DNA of 64,000 bases. Source: Bradyrhizobium arachidis. GTDB taxonomy: Bacteria; Pseudomonadota; Alphaproteobacteria; Rhizobiales; Xanthobacteraceae. The stretch covers positions 8,928,001 through 8,992,000 of the forward strand of contig NZ_CP030050.1 of assembly GCF_015291705.1 (NCBI RefSeq), given 5' to 3'. Below, piece after piece: positions 1 to 9,196 of the stretch. Position 1 is the stretch's first letter. Each line of letters opens with the position of its first letter. Both the position numbers and the translations under genes were made by a program. The notes under the pieces are model-generated. The model ran no database searches and was not told where the DNA came from. It saw only the letters and a list, made by a program, of their open reading frames with translations.

Positions 1-541
1 GGCGTCCGTGCTTCTTCAGATAGGACGGCGCGGCCACGGTGAAGCGCGGCATCGTGAAGAGCCGCCGCGCGATCAGCGAGGAGTCCGGCAGCCGCGCGAT
101 CCGCACCGCCATGTCAAAGCCCTCGCCGATCAGGTCAACGGTCGCATCGCTCAAATGCAGATCGACCGAGACCTCCGGATAGGTCTCGAAGAATTCCGGC
201 AACAGCGGCGCCACCGCCTTGATCCCGAACGTCATGGGCACCGCCAGCCGCACCAGGCCGCGCGGCGCCACCGATTGCGCCAGCGCCTCGTTCTCGGCCG
301 CCTCGCCGTCGGCGAGCAGGCGGGTGGCGCGGTCGGCGAGCTTGTGGCCGGCATCGGTCAATGCCAGCCGGCGCGAGGTGCGGTTGAACAGCCGGGCGCC
401 AAGCCGCTCTTCCAACCGCGTCACGGCCTTGGATACCGTGGCCTTGGACATCGCAAGCTCGCTCGCCGCCCCCGCAAACGACCGTAATTCCACGACTTTT
501 GCGAAAATCGCGAGCGCCTCGAAATCGGGGAGTTTGGCCAT
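1..541 (-). CDS. LysR-family transcriptional regulator, C-terminus cut by the window edge
   Basis: About 180 N-terminal residues are present; the gene continues past base 1. The start at 541 gives [15 protein letters not shown] followed by a typical LysR winged helix-turn-helix (residues about 18-45, with [18 protein letters not shown]) and the beginning of the effector-binding domain ([12 protein letters not shown]). The wording is closest to the large LysR branch that usually acts on a divergent neighbour. It is divergent from the SDR-pirin-WrbA genes, with a 115-bp shared promoter region that holds a GAAAC-N5-GTTTC palindrome. It is therefore probably the regulator of that redox operon; the effector cannot be read from the sequence. 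Confidence 0.9.
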   Translation of the reverse strand, partial: MAKLPDFEALAIFAKVVELRSFAGAASELAMSKATVSKAVTRLEERLGARLFNRTSRRLALTDAGHKLADRATRLLADGEAAENEALAQSVAPRGLVRLAVPMTFGIKAVAPLLPEFFETYPEVSVDLHLSDATVDLIGEGFDMAVRIARLPDSSLIARRLFTMPRFTVAAPSYLKKHGR

Positions 542-567
542 GGCTCGGTCCAATCAGGATATTTAGA

Positions 568-582
568 GAAACAATGCGTTTC
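568..582. promoter_or_regulatory. Candidate LysR operator in a divergent promoter
   Basis: GAAAC (568-572), five bases, GTTTC (578-582) form a perfect 15-bp interrupted palindrome in the gap between the LysR start (541) and the SDR start (657). A third GTTTC half-site follows at about 587-591. The location and dyad are what LysR proteins usually bind. The assignment is inferred from position and symmetry only. Confidence 0.45.
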
Positions 583-656
583 AACAGTTTCTATTTCTAT
601 ACCACAGGCGGAGGCTTATCCAAGGGTCATCAGAAATTCAGGACTGGAGAAATCCA

Positions 657-1409
657 ATGACCAAGAAGCTCTCAGGCAAGGTTGCCCTCGTCACCGGCGG
701 CTCGCGCGGCATCGGCGCGGCCTCAGCCCGCGCTCTCGCCGATGAAGGCGCGGATGTCGCCATCAGCTATGTCGCCTCGCCCGACAAGGCCGAGGCCGTG
801 GTCGCCGAGTTGAAGGCCAAGGGTGTGAAGGCCCGCGCCTTCAAGGCCGATCAAGCTTCGGCGAAGGACGTGACGCAACTCGTCAATGATGTCGCGAAGG
901 AGTTCGGCCATCTCGACATCCTCGTCAACAATGCCGGTGTCGCTGCCGGTGGTGCGATCGACGATGCCAAGGCCGACACCGAAGCGTTCGCCCGCCAGGA
1001 TCAGATCAACGTGCACGGCGTGATCGCGGCGATCCGAGCCGCCTCGCAATTGATGGGTGAAGGCGGCCGCATCGTGACGGTCGGCTCGATGCTCGCCGAC
1101 CGCGCCTCGTTCCCCGGCCTTGCCGACTACGTCGCCACCAAGGCGGCCGTGGTCGGTTACACCAAGGGGGCGGCACGCGACCTCGGCCCGCGCGGCATCA
1201 CCGTGAACGTGGTGCAGCCCGGCTCGATCGACACCGACATGAACCCGAAGGACGGCGGCGAGTTCGCCGAGACCCAGCGCAAGCAGCATGCGCTGCAGCG
1301 CTTCGGTCGCCCCGAGGAAGTCGCCGCCGGCGTCGTCTTCCTGGCAAGCCCGGAAGCCTCCTTCGTCACCGGCACCGTGCTCAACGTCGACGGCGGTTTC
1401 AACGCCTGA
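657..1409 (+). CDS. SDR-family NAD(P)-dependent oxidoreductase (FabG-like)
   Basis: 250 residues, the classical SDR size. Visible motifs are the cofactor loop TGGSRGIG (13-20), NNAG (91-94), and the catalytic set Ser144, Tyr158 and Lys162 in YVATK. The C-terminal VTGTVLNVDGG is standard for the FabG/3-oxoacyl-reductase-like group. The ATG at 657 is preceded by GGAG. It is the first gene of a probable operon with a pirin (35 bp downstream) and WrbA, under the divergent LysR. That context fits reduction of carbonyl or quinone-type electrophiles better than fatty acid synthesis. The substrate is unknown. Confidence 0.92.
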   Translation: MTKKLSGKVALVTGGSRGIGAASARALADEGADVAISYVASPDKAEAVVAELKAKGVKARAFKADQASAKDVTQLVNDVAKEFGHLDILVNNAGVAAGGAIDDAKADTEAFARQDQINVHGVIAAIRAASQLMGEGGRIVTVGSMLADRASFPGLADYVATKAAVVGYTKGAARDLGPRGITVNVVQPGSIDTDMNPKDGGEFAETQRKQHALQRFGRPEEVAAGVVFLASPEASFVTGTVLNVDGGFNA

Positions 1410-1444
1410 TCAAGGCTCGCTTGTTCAAACCAAGGACTACGCAA

Positions 1445-2143
1445 ATGATCGAACTCAGACCTTTCAACAAGCTCGGCGGCGCCGATCACGGCTGGCTCAA
1501 GGCCAAGCATCACTTCTCCTTCGCCAGCCACTACGATCCGAACAACATAGGTCATGGCTCTTTAAGGGTGTGGAACGACGACGAGATCGCGCCGAACACG
1601 GGCTTTCCGGCTCACCCCCACGCCAACATGGAGATCATCACCTATGTGCGCGAGGGCGCGATCACTCATCAGGACAGCCTTGGTAACGAGGGACGCACTG
1701 AAGCCGGCGACGTGCAGGTGATGAGCGCCGGCAGCGGCATCCGCCACTCCGAATACAATCTGGAGCCGACGCAGACGCGGATCTTCCAGATCTGGATCGA
1801 GCCGACCGCGCGCGGTGGACAGCCGACCTGGGGCTCGAAGCCGTTTCCGAAGGCGAACCGCTCCGGCAAGCTCGTGACGATCGCGAGCGGGATCGAAGGC
1901 GACACCGACGCGCTGCCGATCCGCGCCGATGCGCGGGTGCTCGCCACCACGCTGAAGGCCGGCGAGAGCGCCGAGTACGCGCCGCAGAAGGCACGGCATC
2001 TTTATCTCGTGCCGGCGGCGGGCTCGATCGAGATCAACGGCGTGCGCGTCAACGCCCGCGACGGCGCCGCGATCCGCGACGAGAGCAAGCTGAAGATCAC
2101 GGCGCTGGAGGATTCGGAGATCGTGCTCGTCGACGCGGCGTGA
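1445..2143 (+). CDS. Pirin-family bicupin protein
   Basis: 232 residues, the usual YhhW/pirin length. The N-terminal cupin carries the pirin metal signature [12 protein letters not shown] followed by [13 protein letters not shown], so the His/His/His/Glu iron site appears intact. Bacterial pirins include quercetin 2,3-dioxygenases, and some act as redox-sensitive regulators. The ATG at 1445 was chosen over an upstream TTG at 1421 because AAGGA lies 6-8 bases before it and family similarity begins at MIELRPF. It sits between the SDR and WrbA genes and is probably co-transcribed, suggesting a quinone or flavonoid handling function. Confidence 0.9.
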   Translation: MIELRPFNKLGGADHGWLKAKHHFSFASHYDPNNIGHGSLRVWNDDEIAPNTGFPAHPHANMEIITYVREGAITHQDSLGNEGRTEAGDVQVMSAGSGIRHSEYNLEPTQTRIFQIWIEPTARGGQPTWGSKPFPKANRSGKLVTIASGIEGDTDALPIRADARVLATTLKAGESAEYAPQKARHLYLVPAAGSIEINGVRVNARDGAAIRDESKLKITALEDSEIVLVDAA

Positions 2144-2160
2144 CAACACAACAACTCGTC

Positions 2161-2183
2161 ATGCCCGGCCTCGAGCCGGGCAT
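2161..2183. repeat. Short GC-rich palindrome (REP-like) between pirin and wrbA
   Basis: ATGCCCGGC (2161-2169), loop CTCGA, GCCGGGCAT (2175-2183): a perfect 9-bp hairpin. It is followed by a second CCGGG/CCCGG pair up to about 2213. It resembles the ends of the longer GTCATTCCGGG repeats elsewhere in the window. In the transcript it could attenuate between pirin and wrbA or stabilise the upstream message. There is no T-run. Confidence 0.6.
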
Positions 2184-2258
2184 CCATCTCCGGGTCAAGC
2201 CCGGCAACGACAACTAACAACCGAACCAATCGCATCTAATCCCCCACCGGAGACCACC

Positions 2259-2858
2259 ATGACCAAAGTTCTCGTCCTCTATTATTCCGCCTATGGCCAC
2301 ATCGAAGCGATGGCGAATGCCGTCGCCGAAGGTGCGCGCGAGGCCGGCGTGACCGTCGACATCAAGCGCGTGCCCGAGCTGGTGCCGGCCGAAGTCGCCA
2401 AGGCCTCGTACTACAAGGTCGACCAGGCCGCGCCGATCGCCAAGATCGAAGACCTCGTCAATTACGACGCGATCATCGTCGGCACCGGGACCCGGTTCGG
2501 CCGCATGGCCTCGCAGATGGCGAACTTCCTCGATCAGGCCGGCGGGCTCTGGGCCAAGGGCGCGCTGCACGGCAAGGTCGGCGGCGCCTTCACGTCCACC
2601 GCGACCCAGCACGGCGGCCAGGAGACGACGCTGTTCTCGATCATCACCAACCTCTTGCATTTCGGCATGGTCGTGGTCGGCCTGAACTACGGCTTCGCCG
2701 GCCAGATGAAGCTCGACGAGGTCACCGGCGGCGCGCCCTACGGCGCCACCACGATCACCGGCGGCGACGGCAGCCGCCAGCCCAGCGCCAACGAGCTCGC
2801 CGGCGCGCGCTATCAGGGCCGGCAGATCGCGGAGACCGCCAAGAAACTTCACGGCTAA
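2259..2858 (+). CDS. wrbA: NAD(P)H:quinone oxidoreductase, WrbA type
   Basis: 199 residues, full length for WrbA. The N-terminal flavodoxin strand-loop [17 protein letters not shown] binds the FMN phosphate. [19 protein letters not shown] and the central [14 protein letters not shown] with the GLNYGF segment are hallmark WrbA sequences. The enzyme is a tetrameric cytosolic flavoprotein that reduces quinones by two electrons and so avoids semiquinone radicals. It is the last gene of the SDR-pirin-wrbA group, 115 bp after the pirin with a hairpin in between, and is followed by a strong hairpin. Confidence 0.96.
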   Translation: MTKVLVLYYSAYGHIEAMANAVAEGAREAGVTVDIKRVPELVPAEVAKASYYKVDQAAPIAKIEDLVNYDAIIVGTGTRFGRMASQMANFLDQAGGLWAKGALHGKVGGAFTSTATQHGGQETTLFSIITNLLHFGMVVVGLNYGFAGQMKLDEVTGGAPYGATTITGGDGSRQPSANELAGARYQGRQIAETAKKLHG

Positions 2859-2904
2859 GCTGAAAGGTTAAGCTGCGCGGCCGATTGCATGGCTGATGCG
2901 ACGC

Positions 2905-2934
2905 GGGCGGCATTCTCATTCGGGAATGCCGCCC
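2905..2934 (+). terminator. Hairpin downstream of wrbA, probable terminator
   Basis: GGGCGGCATTC (2905-2915), an 8-base loop and GAATGCCGCCC (2924-2934) give 11 perfect base pairs, starting 46 bp after the wrbA stop. There is no long T-run, so termination may be only partial or factor-assisted. Confidence 0.5.
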
Positions 2935-2974
2935 CATCTCTGTTGGCAGAATAGTACGACCAAAAGCGATACGA

Positions 2975-3109
2975 ATGGCTTTCGAACTCTTGTTGATCGC
3001 GCAGATGATCCGCAAGCCCGCGCAGGCGCTGGCGCGGCGCTGGTATTGCCGCAGCCTGTTCCGCGCCTCGCGCGGCCGGCTGCACTGCGCGGAATGCACG
3101 GGATCGTGA
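2975..3109 (+). CDS. Possible small basic protein (44 residues), unrecognised
   Basis: This short frame starts MAFELLLIAQMIRKPAQALA and continues with an arginine-rich stretch (RRWYCRSLFRASRGR), ending HCAECTGS. It fills the gap between wrbA and the convergent methyltransferase gene, 5 bp from that gene's stop. The CxxC-like end and amphipathic start make it plausible. However, there is no clear ribosome binding site, and a frame of this length can occur by chance in high-GC DNA. No family was recognised. Confidence 0.3.
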   Translation: MAFELLLIAQMIRKPAQALARRWYCRSLFRASRGRLHCAECTGS

Positions 3110-3113
3110 GGCG

Positions 3114-3983
3114 CTAGGCCTGCGCGATATCCACCTGAACTGAATCCGTCGGCGGCGCCGTCGACAGCCACCAGCCCTCACCGGCAAACCAGCACGTCTC
3201 GTCCGGAGCGCCCTCCCTCCGCAACGACTGCACGCTTTCCCATCCTTTCGCGAACGCCTCGGCCAATCGGCGGGCGGCATCTTCATCCTGCAATCCCGCA
3301 CAGCCAATGAACTGGGCCCGGCTGAGGAATTTCGCCGGCCAGATCGCGCCGTCATCCGGGCGCGTGATCATCAGCATGCCGCCGAGCATGCCTTCCGGCG
3401 CCAGGGGAAACACCAGCCGGCCGCAGGGGCGCAGCGCATCGAGCCATTCCGTGGCCGGCTGCGCCGCGCCGGCGCAGACATAGATCACGTCGGTTGCGGG
3501 CAGGTCCGACGCGATGCCGGAACGTTCGCGTACATCGACATGGGCGATGTCCTTCAGATTGTCGCGTGCGAGTGCCGCCAGGCGCTCGTCGATCTCATAG
3601 GCATGGACCCGGCCGCCGGGGCCGACGAGATGCGCCAGAATCGCGGTGTAATAGCCGCTGCCCGCGCCGATCTGGAGGACGGTCTCACCTTCCATGACAG
3701 CACAGCCGCTGAGCCAATATGCATGCGCACTGGGCATGCCGATATTGAGGCCGCGCTCCGGATCCAGTGCAAGAAGCGCGTTCTGATAGAGGAAGGCAGG
3801 ATCATCATCGGGCGTGACCACATAAGGATGCCCGCCGAGCGTGATCGACCACGGCCCGGGCCCGACGAACGGCTCGCGCCTGACGGTCCGGAAGGCCTGT
3901 TCGAGCCGGGGATCCGCGGCTTTCGCCGCAGCGCAGATCAGCTGCGCATAGAATGCGCGATATTTAGCCGAACGATCTTCCAT
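3114..3983 (-). CDS. PCMT-like SAM-dependent methyltransferase
   Basis: 289 residues. The SAM-binding motif I VLQIGAGSGYYTAIL (102-116), the acidic residue after strand 2 (Glu130 in VHAYEIDERL) and the preceding region IGMPSAHAYWL match the protein-L-isoaspartate O-methyltransferase (PCMT/Pcm) fold. The protein is longer than classical Pcm (about 210 residues). The extra C-terminal 90 residues and N-terminal helix suggest a PCMT-like paralogue, not the housekeeping repair enzyme. It converges on the wrbA side and has the AsnC gene upstream on the same strand. Substrate unknown. Confidence 0.8.
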   Translation of the reverse strand: MEDRSAKYRAFYAQLICAAAKAADPRLEQAFRTVRREPFVGPGPWSITLGGHPYVVTPDDDPAFLYQNALLALDPERGLNIGMPSAHAYWLSGCAVMEGETVLQIGAGSGYYTAILAHLVGPGGRVHAYEIDERLAALARDNLKDIAHVDVRERSGIASDLPATDVIYVCAGAAQPATEWLDALRPCGRLVFPLAPEGMLGGMLMITRPDDGAIWPAKFLSRAQFIGCAGLQDEDAARRLAEAFAKGWESVQSLRREGAPDETCWFAGEGWWLSTAPPTDSVQVDIAQA

Positions 3984-4091
3984 GTCGCCTCCGGGGGAGA
4001 AGCGACGATAGCACGAGGATTGCGATCGCCGGAAGCGCCACGCAATCGCGAGCTTTGTGTCAATGCGATGACCGGCCGGCTGTGACGCGTC

Positions 4092-4568
4092 TCAGCGACG
4101 CTCGGCTTTCTTCATGACAAGCTCGCGGCCGATCGGCCGTGGCGGTTCGCTCCGCAGCACCAGCGAGGTCGTCACAGTGCCGAAGCCGGCTATACGATCC
4201 ACGATCGTCTCGAGGTCTTCCGGGGCGGGAACGAGCACCTTGAGCACGAAGCAGTCATCGCCCGTCACGCGGTGGACCTCGATGATGTGCGGAATTTCGC
4301 CAAATCTCTTGAGGCAGGTCTTGATGTGCTCATGCGAGGTGCGCAGGCGCACCAGCGCCATCAGGCCGAGCCCGAGCGCACGCGGATTGATCCGGGCGCC
4401 ATAGCCTTCGATGATCCCGGCTTCCTCCAGCCGCTTGACGCGCTCGGAGACCGCCGGCTGGGACAGCCCGACCGAACGGCCGAGCTCGGACAGCGGCACG
4501 CGCGCATTGGCTTGCAGCGCCTCCAGGATCTTCAGATCCTTGGCGTCGATGCTCCCGAAACGATCCAA
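4092..4568 (-). CDS. Lrp/AsnC-family transcriptional regulator
   Basis: 158 residues from a TTG start at 4568. The N-terminal helix-turn-helix (IDAKDLKILEALQ ... LSELGRSVGLSQPAVSERVKRLEE) is followed by the RAM ligand-binding domain (IIEVHRVTGDDCFVLKVL). The TTG has GGAG seven bases upstream and gives the normal 150-160 residue length. An ATG at 4631 would add a 21-residue arginine-rich extension unlike the family. It is divergent from the RBBP9-like hydrolase gene, which it may control. The ligand is likely an amino acid by family, not identified here. Confidence 0.88.
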   Translation of the reverse strand: MDRFGSIDAKDLKILEALQANARVPLSELGRSVGLSQPAVSERVKRLEEAGIIEGYGARINPRALGLGLMALVRLRTSHEHIKTCLKRFGEIPHIIEVHRVTGDDCFVLKVLVPAPEDLETIVDRIAGFGTVTTSLVLRSEPPRPIGRELVMKKAERR

Positions 4569-4690
4569 GAAAAATCTCCATTCCGCCTTGAGATCATCGG
4601 CAGATGATCGATTGCGCCGATGACTTGCCATGTGACGCAGCGCCCAGACCGGCCACACTGCGCGTCCATCTCAGATATCACGGGACGATC

Positions 4691-5230
4691 ATGCACGACA
4701 TCATCACCTTGCCGGGCCTCGGCGGCTCCGGCGACACCCATTGGCAGACGCTCTGGGAGCGCAAGGATGCGCGCTACGCGCGATTTCAGCCGGCGAGCTT
4801 CGACCAGCCCGATCTCGACGACTGGGAGCAATCGCTCGAGCAAGCGGTCAGGCACTGCGCGAAGCCGCCTGTGCTTGTGGCACACAGCCTCGCCTGTCTG
4901 CTGGTCGCGCACTGGGCCGCCCGCTTGCCATCTGCCATCGCCGGCGCGTTTCTGGTTGCGGTGCCCGATCCCGATGGCGTCAACTTTCCCGCGGAGGCTG
5001 CCGCGTTCAAGGCCGTACCGGACCGCGCACTGCGCTTTCCCGCGCTCGTCATTGCCAGCACGGACGATCCCTATGGCGAAATCGATACGACACGGCAGCG
5101 AGCCCACGCTTGGCAATCCGGGCTGGTCGTGTTGGGCGCGCTCGGCCATATCAATGCGTCGAGCGGGCTCGGTGACTGGCCGCAGGGCCGCGCGTTGCTC
5201 GGTGCCTTCAGTGCAGGCCTTTCGCGATGA
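4691..5230 (+). CDS. RBBP9/YdeN-type serine hydrolase
   Basis: 179 residues, the usual length for this small alpha/beta-hydrolase family. Visible elements: the LPGLGGSGDTHWQTLWE start typical of RBBP9/YdeN; nucleophile Ser66 in AHSLAC (a GHSLG variant); candidate Asp125/Asp126 in STDDPY; His153 in LGHINASSGLGDWPQG. Family members are cytosolic esterases or peptidases with few known substrates. Divergent from the AsnC gene and convergent with the CelD-like gene, whose stop is 4 bp away. Confidence 0.88.
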   Translation: MHDIITLPGLGGSGDTHWQTLWERKDARYARFQPASFDQPDLDDWEQSLEQAVRHCAKPPVLVAHSLACLLVAHWAARLPSAIAGAFLVAVPDPDGVNFPAEAAAFKAVPDRALRFPALVIASTDDPYGEIDTTRQRAHAWQSGLVVLGALGHINASSGLGDWPQGRALLGAFSAGLSR

Positions 5231-5234
5231 CGGG

Positions 5235-6377
5235 TCAACGCATCTTGCGCAGCGCCGGGGTGGCGATGGCGGCAAGCCTCGGGTGACGGCGCAGGCCCTG
5301 CGCGGCATGGTCGCGCAAGGCATAAGGGAGCCCGCGCCAGGACAGCGCGACGCTGACATCGGTCAGCGGCACCTTCTCGGCGCCGAAGCGGCGCTTGTAG
5401 TCGTGATTGCCGATGCTGAGATCGAACCGGCGCACGCCCTGTGCATGCAGCGCGGCCATGGTGCGCTCGGTGACGAGCAGACCGGGCGAGCAGCTCGACC
5501 ATGGATCGCCGGCGTGGCTGATGCGTAGGAGGAAATAGGTCGCGCCCAGCCTGACGCCGAGCGTGGTGGCGACGACGCCCTCGTCGCAGACCAGCGCCGA
5601 GATGACGGCATAACCATCCGCAACACCCTGGCGCGCGATCTCGCGATAGAATTTCGCATGGGTCTCGTCGTTGAGGACGAAGCGCGAGCCGAGCTTGCGC
5701 ATGCGCGCCTGCTGCTGGGCATCCATCACGTCCAATAGCTCATGTGCACGCGCGACACCGGAGGCGATCTCGAACCGTGCGCCCGCGTGCCGGCTGAAGA
5801 CGCGCCAGCAGCGAGGCATCTGCATGCGCTTGATCGAGGCCTGGTAGGCCTCATAGTGGTCGCCGGTCAGCACGAGATTGCCATTGAGCGAGCTCGAGCC
5901 GATCCGGCCGAGCGACACCAGCGGGTTGGCCTTGCCGCCGACATGGGCCGGCATCTTCTTCAGGCGCAGCAGATCGAAGCCGTCGGGTAGCGGGCGCAAG
6001 GCCTCGACGAGCGCCTCCCCGATCGCATCCATCGCCGCCGCGTCCAGCGCTGCATCGGACGCCAGGATCGGCGCGTTGTTGTCGGTGACGCCGAAATCGG
6101 CAAATTCGACGATGCGGATGCCGCGCCTGATATGGCTGACCATCGGCACCACCGCGATGTCCCTGCCCGTCGCCGCATCGGAGATCAATGCGATCAGCGG
6201 CGCGCCGCCGCCGAACGCCTCGTACCAGGGCCCGAGCCAGTAAGCATGCTGGAACGCGGTGCGATGGCCTGCGCTCAGGCGCGATGCGGCCTGCCGCCAG
6301 TCGCGCACGAAATCGACCGCGATTCCCGACGCGCTGGACACCTGACCGTTGACTTGCTCGACGCTGACAAACGTCAT
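5235..6377 (-). CDS. CelD/BcsL/FemAB-like GNAT-fold transferase
   Basis: 380 residues. The architecture fits the double-GNAT group (FemAB/CelD/BcsL) found in polysaccharide clusters. HAYWLGPWYEAFG and the late block CSPGLLVTERTMAALHAQGVRRFDLSIGNHDYKRRFG are the family hallmark (RRFDFTxGDExYK type). Relatives are thought to acylate or aminoacylate sugars or transfer substituents during cellulose or EPS production. It is followed in transcription by the RBBP9 gene on the opposite strand and preceded by the Wzy-like gene 114 bp upstream on the same strand, so it likely belongs to the EPS block. Confidence 0.82.
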   Translation of the reverse strand: MTFVSVEQVNGQVSSASGIAVDFVRDWRQAASRLSAGHRTAFQHAYWLGPWYEAFGGGAPLIALISDAATGRDIAVVPMVSHIRRGIRIVEFADFGVTDNNAPILASDAALDAAAMDAIGEALVEALRPLPDGFDLLRLKKMPAHVGGKANPLVSLGRIGSSSLNGNLVLTGDHYEAYQASIKRMQMPRCWRVFSRHAGARFEIASGVARAHELLDVMDAQQQARMRKLGSRFVLNDETHAKFYREIARQGVADGYAVISALVCDEGVVATTLGVRLGATYFLLRISHAGDPWSSCSPGLLVTERTMAALHAQGVRRFDLSIGNHDYKRRFGAEKVPLTDVSVALSWRGLPYALRDHAAQGLRRHPRLAAIATPALRKMR

Positions 6378-6491
6378 CCGCGGGACATACGATTACTGAA
6401 TGTTTCCAGATAGATTATGTTTTGCCGCAGACCACAAGCAACGTCGCTGCTTATCGTTAAGCCGGTCCCACCACGGCCCTGCGACAAGCTG

Positions 6492-7844
6492 TCAGCGTTC
6501 GGGTTTCATCTGATCAACGCATTGGAACCTGGCCAGGAAATGCAGGCCGGCGACCGCGAGCGCGAACATGAACCAGATCGGATTCTGCCGCTCGAGCAGG
6601 AAAGTTTCAGTGGTTCCGTAGTAGAGACCGAACAGCCACACGGTCAGGAACAGTTTTGCCAGCGCGCCGCTGCGGCTATAGGCCTGGGCCGACTGGAAAT
6701 TGCCAAGCGGCGCGAGCACGAAGACGAGGATGACGAGCAGCAGTCCCGGCAAGCCGATGGTGACCGCGAGGTCCAGATAGCTGTTGTGGCTGTGCGCCGC
6801 GCTCGTCGCCCATTCGGCGCCCTGGGCGGTCTGCCGTTCGGTGACGTCGTCCCAGAACGCCGCGTAGCCGTGGCCGATGACCGGCTTTTCGGCGACGGCC
6901 GCGAGCGCGAACTCCCAGATGTCGGAACGGCCGGTGAAGGTCGGATCCAGCGGAAGCTGCCGCGTCATGGCGCCGAGCGCCGGGCTCAAGACGCTGCCGA
7001 CCGTCAAAAGGTTCATCACGATCAACGGCACGAAGCAGATGATCCGCTTCAGCCACAGGCTCCGCGTCACATAGACCAGCGATGCAAGCCCATAGATGGC
7101 AAGGCACAGCACCGACGAGGTCTTGCCGCCGGTGAAGATCAGGAAGATGCCGGCGAGCGCTGCGACCGCCGGCCCCATCACGAACGAGCCGACGGCGGTG
7201 AGGTAAATGCCGACATAGACCAGGATGGTCATCACGGGCGAAGCGACGTTCTTGTGGCCGAAGCTGCCACGCCAGTCGCCGGCCAGCATCGGCTCGGTGA
7301 TGTCGAGTGCGGTGTGGGTCGCGTATTGCGGCGCGAGGAAGACGCCGAGATAACACAGCACCAGCAGCACGAGCGCGGCACCGCCGAGGCACAGATTGAA
7401 GCTGCGCTGGGTCGGCGGCAGCAACGGCAAGAGCACCGCGAGCGAGGTCACGCTGGCGGCGAGCACGAAGCGCTGGATCGACACGCCGCGGCTCTCGGAG
7501 AAGATGATGTTGACCAGCAGCCAGCCGACGAGACAGAGATGCAGCGGCGTGACCAGGCTCCTCAGCGAAGGCCCGTCCGTGCTGGCGACGAACAGCACCG
7601 CCACCGCAGCCAGCAGGCCCCAGGAGATATAGGCGAGCGCCATGCGTCCGCCGACGACGGTGGTGGCGGCCTCACTGCGCAAATCGGGAAACGGATCGAG
7701 CGTCACCAGCACGAGGAGCAGCGCTGCGATCGCGACGAGACATCGCGCCGCCTGCACGGCGTTCAGCCCCGCAAGCCCATCGCGGAAGGCGTAACCGAGC
7801 GATCGGGCCTCGACGTCGGTCATGTCAGCGGCGCTGCGATCCAT
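6492..7844 (-). CDS. O-antigen ligase/Wzy-like polysaccharide polymerase (ExoQ-type)
   Basis: 450 residues, polytopic inner-membrane protein with roughly 11-12 hydrophobic segments. The Wzy_C signature region lies late in the protein: GRSDIWEFALAAVAEKPVIG, the large loop, then AAHSHNSYLDLAVTIGLPG, where the His-Asn-Ser-Tyr block is conserved in O-antigen ligases and Wzy polymerases. It probably polymerises lipid-linked EPS repeat units at the periplasmic face. An alternative start is Met at 7823. It lies in a minus-strand pair with the glycosyltransferase at 7884, 39 bp upstream. Confidence 0.88.
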   Translation of the reverse strand: MDRSAADMTDVEARSLGYAFRDGLAGLNAVQAARCLVAIAALLLVLVTLDPFPDLRSEAATTVVGGRMALAYISWGLLAAVAVLFVASTDGPSLRSLVTPLHLCLVGWLLVNIIFSESRGVSIQRFVLAASVTSLAVLLPLLPPTQRSFNLCLGGAALVLLVLCYLGVFLAPQYATHTALDITEPMLAGDWRGSFGHKNVASPVMTILVYVGIYLTAVGSFVMGPAVAALAGIFLIFTGGKTSSVLCLAIYGLASLVYVTRSLWLKRIICFVPLIVMNLLTVGSVLSPALGAMTRQLPLDPTFTGRSDIWEFALAAVAEKPVIGHGYAAFWDDVTERQTAQGAEWATSAAHSHNSYLDLAVTIGLPGLLLVILVFVLAPLGNFQSAQAYSRSGALAKLFLTVWLFGLYYGTTETFLLERQNPIWFMFALAVAGLHFLARFQCVDQMKPER

Positions 7845-7883
7845 GGCTCAAGGCAGGTCGATGAAGCCGGGAAAGTTCAGGTT

Positions 7884-8960
7884 CTAGCCGATGCCTGTTA
7901 AGCATTCGTCAACCACTCGGCCTGAGGTCTGCGAGACCGCCTGCTGGCGCACGATGCTCCGCGCGATCTCGTAATATTGCAGCGCGCGCTGCTCCAGCGT
8001 GAGATTGTCGAGCACGAAGCCGCGCGGATCGAACCTGTCGGCCGCGCATCCGGCCCAGAAATCGTCCCAGCCCGTCTCGAAGCCCGCGACGTCGGCAAAC
8101 CTCGTGCCGCAACGCGCGTCCCAGTACGGCACCGAGGACACCGGCCCGAACTGGACGCGGTGCGGATAATAATCGGGATCCCGCCAAGGACCGCCGGGAT
8201 CCCAGGCGAACACCGGCACGCCGCAGGACAGCGCCTGCTGATAGGCGATGCCCTGGCTCTCGTTCTGGCACAGGAAGATCATCGCGCGCGAGCGCGCCAG
8301 CGCGGCCTGGTAGTCCTCTTCCTTGTAGCTGCCGTAACGCAACTCGATGAACGAGCGGCCCTCCTTGGCGAGACGGGCGCGAACCGGCTCGATCAGCTCG
8401 GGCGCATAGCGCTCGCGGTCCCAATGGACCTTGTCGTAGATCAGCACGTCGACGGTCTTGTCGGAGGCGGGCGACGGCGCCCAGAGATCCGTGTCGATGC
8501 CGACCGGCCAGGCCTCCGTGTCGGGCCAGTATGGCCGGTACATGTCGACGTACCACGGCCCGGGCACCACGACCTTCTTCACCGGCAGGCGCTTGAACAA
8601 ATCAGGGTCGTCGAGCGGATGGTTGTGCGCGGCAACGCCGAGCAGGATCGGGTTCTTCCACGCAAACTTGTCGAGCAGGAAGGTACGGCCGATGATGCAG
8701 GCGAGCTCGCCTGGATGCTGCGCGATGTAGCCGTAGTCGTTGACACGGTAGCGGATGCCGAGGCGGTCGAGCCCCGCGCAAAGATTCAGGAACACGCGAA
8801 GCTGCCCGCTCATGCGCGGCTCGCCGAGCAGCATCCGGCGCGCCATGCGCCGCAGATGCCGGTCGCCCGGAAACCAGCGATCGTCCTTGTCCTCGTAGAA
8901 GAGATTGAGGACCATGGCATCGGAGTCGTCGTCGAATGTCTTTGCGGGCACTGAATCCAT
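7884..8960 (-). CDS. Glycosyltransferase (GT-B, family 4-like)
   Basis: About 358 residues from the ATG at 8960; the start is uncertain (8915 and 8990 are alternatives, none with a clear ribosome site). The C-terminal half holds the GT4-type nucleotide-sugar signature in the form NESQGIAYQQALSCGVPVFAW, a variant of the E-x7-E motif. The N-terminal half (LNLCAGLDRLGIRYRVNDYGYI) looks like the acceptor domain. It likely transfers a sugar to the lipid-linked EPS precursor in the cytosol. It is transcribed before the Wzy-like gene and divergently from the GT2 gene at 9197. Confidence 0.82.
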   Translation of the reverse strand: MDSVPAKTFDDDSDAMVLNLFYEDKDDRWFPGDRHLRRMARRMLLGEPRMSGQLRVFLNLCAGLDRLGIRYRVNDYGYIAQHPGELACIIGRTFLLDKFAWKNPILLGVAAHNHPLDDPDLFKRLPVKKVVVPGPWYVDMYRPYWPDTEAWPVGIDTDLWAPSPASDKTVDVLIYDKVHWDRERYAPELIEPVRARLAKEGRSFIELRYGSYKEEDYQAALARSRAMIFLCQNESQGIAYQQALSCGVPVFAWDPGGPWRDPDYYPHRVQFGPVSSVPYWDARCGTRFADVAGFETGWDDFWAGCAADRFDPRGFVLDNLTLEQRALQYYEIARSIVRQQAVSQTSGRVVDECLTGIG

Positions 8961-9196
8961 CCGCGAGCAGTCAGATGCGCATTCTCGCATGAGACCGGCT
9001 GCCGCACTCTTCCAAATTTGCCACAGGCTTAATGCCATCGGCTTAACGCTAATTGACGAAACCGCAGACGCGCAGGTCCTTGCGGCAACGATTTGGCCGT
9101 AATGCGAGTATCATTCGCGAGCGGGCCGATGTTGCGATCGATCGCAATTCCGGTTCGACAGATGCGCCCTGGTTAACGGATCCTTAAAGGCGAGCT

